Shown piece by piece: positions 7,219 through 8,493 of a DNA stretch of 8,493 bases. Under the pieces are notes generated by a model, which searched no databases, was not told the origin of the DNA, and saw nothing but the letters and a program-made list of their open reading frames with translations. Within the stretch, counting starts at the first letter, position 1, and the number at the start of each line of letters is the position of its first letter. The position numbers and the translations under genes are program-made. The stretch is from Microbacteriaceae bacterium (GTDB taxonomy: Bacteria; Actinomycetota; Actinomycetes; Actinomycetales; Microbacteriaceae), in contig JAUZFY010000008.1 of NCBI GenBank assembly GCA_030840185.1, positions 1 through 8,493 of the forward strand, written 5' to 3'.

Positions 7219-7857
7219 TCAGTTGAGGTTGACTAGCGGGCTGAGGCCGCGCGCGGCATCCTGAGCAGACGGCAATCCCGCGACGGCGAGCCAGTTGGCG
7301 ATCATGCTGTAGCCACCCTCGGTGAGAACCGACTCCGGGTGAAATTGAACACCGAAGATGGCGGCTGACTCGTGCCGCAGCCCCATGATCACTCCACCTT
7401 CGGTTCGCGAGGTGACCACAAGCTCCGCCGGTACCGTCGCGTCCACGACGGCGAGGGAGTGATACCGGGTGGCCCGGAATGGCTGCGGAACGCCCCGATA
7501 GAAGTCGCTATCGTCGTGCCGGATCAACGAGGTCTTGCCGTGCATTAGTTCGTCGGCATGGGTGACGGTTGCTCCGAGGGCCTCGGCGATGGCCTGGTGT
7601 CCTAGGCAGACGCCGAGCAACGGCAGACCGGATTCCAACGCGGCGGTCACGACGGGAACGGAGACGCCAGCGGCGGCAGGTGTACCGGGGCCGGGAGAGA
7701 GCAGCACGCCGTCGTACTCAGCGATCCGCGAACTCGCCTCAGCGGCCGGGAAGGCGTCGTTGCGCATCACCTCGGTCGTCGCCCCAAGCTGCTGAAGATA
7801 CCCATTGAGCGTGTATACGAAGCTGTCGTAATTATCGATAACGAGTATTCGAGTCAT
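7219..7857 (-). CDS. Glutamine amidotransferase, component II of para-aminobenzoate/anthranilate synthase (TrpG/PabA family)
   Basis: This class I glutamine amidotransferase hydrolyses glutamine and passes ammonia to a chorismate-binding partner (PabB for folate, TrpE for tryptophan). The 212-residue protein has the family's usual length. It begins with ILVIDNYDSFVYTL and carries LLSPGPGTP (oxyanion region, 52-60), nucleophile Cys84 in GVCLGHQ, YHSL at 132-135, and His173 and Glu175 in FHPES, so the triad is complete. Neither TrpE nor PabB is encoded in the window. In Actinobacteria this gene is a conserved neighbour of pknB, named trpG in M. tuberculosis, and may serve both pathways; the sequence alone does not decide, so no symbol is given. 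Its ATG overlaps the stop of the upstream 52-codon gene as ATGA, with a GGTGGGA sequence just upstream, pointing to coupled translation in the minus-strand unit. Confidence 0.94.
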   Translation of the reverse strand: MTRILVIDNYDSFVYTLNGYLQQLGATTEVMRNDAFPAAEASSRIAEYDGVLLSPGPGTPAAAGVSVPVVTAALESGLPLLGVCLGHQAIAEALGATVTHADELMHGKTSLIRHDDSDFYRGVPQPFRATRYHSLAVVDATVPAELVVTSRTEGGVIMGLRHESAAIFGVQFHPESVLTEGGYSMIANWLAVAGLPSAQDAARGLSPLVNLN

Positions 7858-8012
7858 GTTCCCACCGTCACATAGTTGACGTTAACAAAAGTATTGAGCC
7901 ACGGGAACACGAACAAAACGAGCACCGTGAGAATTACGAGAAACAGCGCGATCATCAATAGGACGCGCACCCACACCGGCCCGGGAAGAACGCGCCACAA
8001 TGCTCCGTACAT
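7854..8012 (-). CDS. Small single-pass membrane protein, 52 residues, function unknown
   Basis: I found this short gene by translating the gap between the sortase and amidotransferase genes. It reads ATG at 8012-8010 to TGA at 7856-7854. The protein opens MYGALWRVLPGPVW, has an Arg-flanked start, then a strongly hydrophobic stretch at about residues 15-37 and a short tail ending VNYVTVGT. One transmembrane helix with a short amphipathic N-terminus is the likely form. Support for it being real: it fills the gap exactly, its stop overlaps the next start as ATGA, and purine-rich AAAGGA (8029-8024) and GGTGG (8021-8017) sites precede its start, the former inside the last sortase codons. Similar short membrane proteins at this position in Microbacteriaceae are recalled but unverified. 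No domain is recognised. It is not CrgA, which is longer and has two helices. Confidence 0.8.
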   Translation of the reverse strand: MYGALWRVLPGPVWVRVLLMIALFLVILTVLVLFVFPWLNTFVNVNYVTVGT

Positions 8013-8029
8013 TCTGCCACCTATCCTTT
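8013..8029 (-). promoter_or_regulatory. Ribosome binding region of the 52-codon gene, overlapping the sortase stop
   Basis: On the minus strand, AAAGGA (8029-8024) forms the last two sense codons of the sortase gene and runs into its TAG stop (8023-8021). GGTGG (8021-8017) then lies 4 nt before the ATG at 8012. Either element could pair with 16S rRNA. The overlap implies that ribosomes finishing the sortase help start the next gene. Confidence 0.5.
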
Positions 8030-8493
8030 CGCCGCAACGGTGGCACTAATCGCCGCCGGCGCCCCAGCCGAGGTCGGCTGCCAGGACTCCAGCACCGCAT
8101 AGGCGATGATCCGCTCCTGCGCCGAAAACATGGGATTGCAACTCGTCATTGTCAGCACGCGGTCGGTCGCGGACACCCCCGGAAATTCAGGGACCGGCTC
8201 GAGCACCCCGACACCCGTCGGCTTCACGTACTCGAGTCCGCGGAAGTCATAGGTGAAATACCCGTCCTTGGTTTGCACGTAAATCTTGTCCCCGATTTGC
8301 AGTGTCGCAAGGGGCTTGAACGGGGCGCCATACGTCGTGCGATGGGCAGCCACGGCGAAATTACCGACGGCGCCGGGCATTTGAGTACCGGGATAGTGCC
8401 CGATGCCGTTCTTGTTGAGCACCTTGGTGGTCTCGACCCCTTCCGAAATGGGCCGGGCGTAGTCCGAACCGAACCGAGGAACATACATGACGG
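8021..8493 (-). CDS. Class E sortase, C-terminal catalytic part (5' end outside window)
   Basis: Sortases cut a C-terminal sorting signal on exported proteins and join them to peptidoglycan; class E is the housekeeping type in many high-GC Actinobacteria and favours LAXTG signals. About 156 residues are visible. The Met at 8488 lies inside the conserved MYVPRFG segment, so it is not the true start; the N-terminal signal anchor lies beyond the window edge. Motifs in order, numbered from that Met: GIGHYPGTQMPGAVGNFAVAAHR with catalytic His49, GDKIYVQT, and LTMTSCNP with nucleophile Cys117, then Arg126 in AQERIIAYA. All three catalytic residues are present. The gene ends at TAG (8023-8021), 8 nt before the small membrane-protein gene, and heads the visible minus-strand unit. 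A secondary, dedicated sortase is possible, but no LAXTG substrate gene is adjacent. Confidence 0.93.
   Translation of the reverse strand, partial: VMYVPRFGSDYARPISEGVETTKVLNKNGIGHYPGTQMPGAVGNFAVAAHRTTYGAPFKPLATLQIGDKIYVQTKDGYFTYDFRGLEYVKPTGVGVLEPVPEFPGVSATDRVLTMTSCNPMFSAQERIIAYAVLESWQPTSAGAPAAISATVAAKG

Noticed and set aside
6493..7236. Plus-strand open frame in another phase across the PknB PASTA region
   Set aside because: The translation is Arg/Gly/Pro-rich shadow sequence, while the overlapping PknB frame has clear PASTA repeats.
8486..8488. ATG at 8488 as the start of the sortase gene
   Set aside because: The Met sits inside a conserved segment and the frame continues past the window edge; starting here would remove the signal anchor that sortases need.

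Overview
The window is GC-rich, gene-dense DNA with strong G/C third-position bias. It carries the cell-growth and Ser/Thr-kinase locus typical of Actinobacteria. The gene set and order (pstP, rodA, pbpA, pknA, pknB on +, facing a TrpG/PabA-type amidotransferase gene on -) match the arrangement known near oriC in Mycobacterium and most other Actinobacteria. A class E sortase and a tiny membrane-protein gene next to the amidotransferase suggest Microbacteriaceae or a close relative. That placement is inference from gene content and remembered family sequences, not from a search.

Layout. Positions 1-810 (+) hold the 3' part of the PP2C phosphatase gene pstP; its start lies upstream of the window. 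It overlaps rodA (797-2236), a SEDS peptidoglycan polymerase. rodA overlaps pbpA (2233-3669), a class B penicillin-binding transpeptidase, and pbpA overlaps pknA (3666-5360), a membrane Ser/Thr kinase; both of these overlaps are ATGA. A 71-bp gap with a good ribosome binding site precedes pknB (5432-7123), a PASTA-domain Ser/Thr kinase. A 95-bp gap (7124-7218) then separates it from a convergent minus-strand unit. Read leftwards, that unit is a class E sortase (8493-8021, 5' end outside the window), a 52-residue membrane protein (8012-7854) and a glutamine amidotransferase (7857-7219). The last two overlap by ATGA.

Function. RodA and PbpA form the polymerase/transpeptidase pair that builds peptidoglycan. 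PknB, through extracellular PASTA domains, and PknA sense the state of the wall and phosphorylate growth and division proteins; PstP reverses this. The sortase attaches surface proteins to the wall, so it fits the same envelope theme. The amidotransferase supplies ammonia for para-aminobenzoate or anthranilate synthesis and is a conserved neighbour with no obvious envelope role.

The locus is well known and no new system is evident. The less ordinary points are these: a PknA with an extracellular PASTA-like domain plus a cysteine-containing C-terminal module; a PknB whose last PASTA unit carries a cysteine pair and whose activation loop seems to lack one of the two mycobacterial phospho-threonines; a PstP without a long extracellular tail; and an easily missed 52-codon gene coupled to both its neighbours. 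All main reading frames are intact, with no frameshifts, mobile elements, RNA genes or CRISPR arrays seen.
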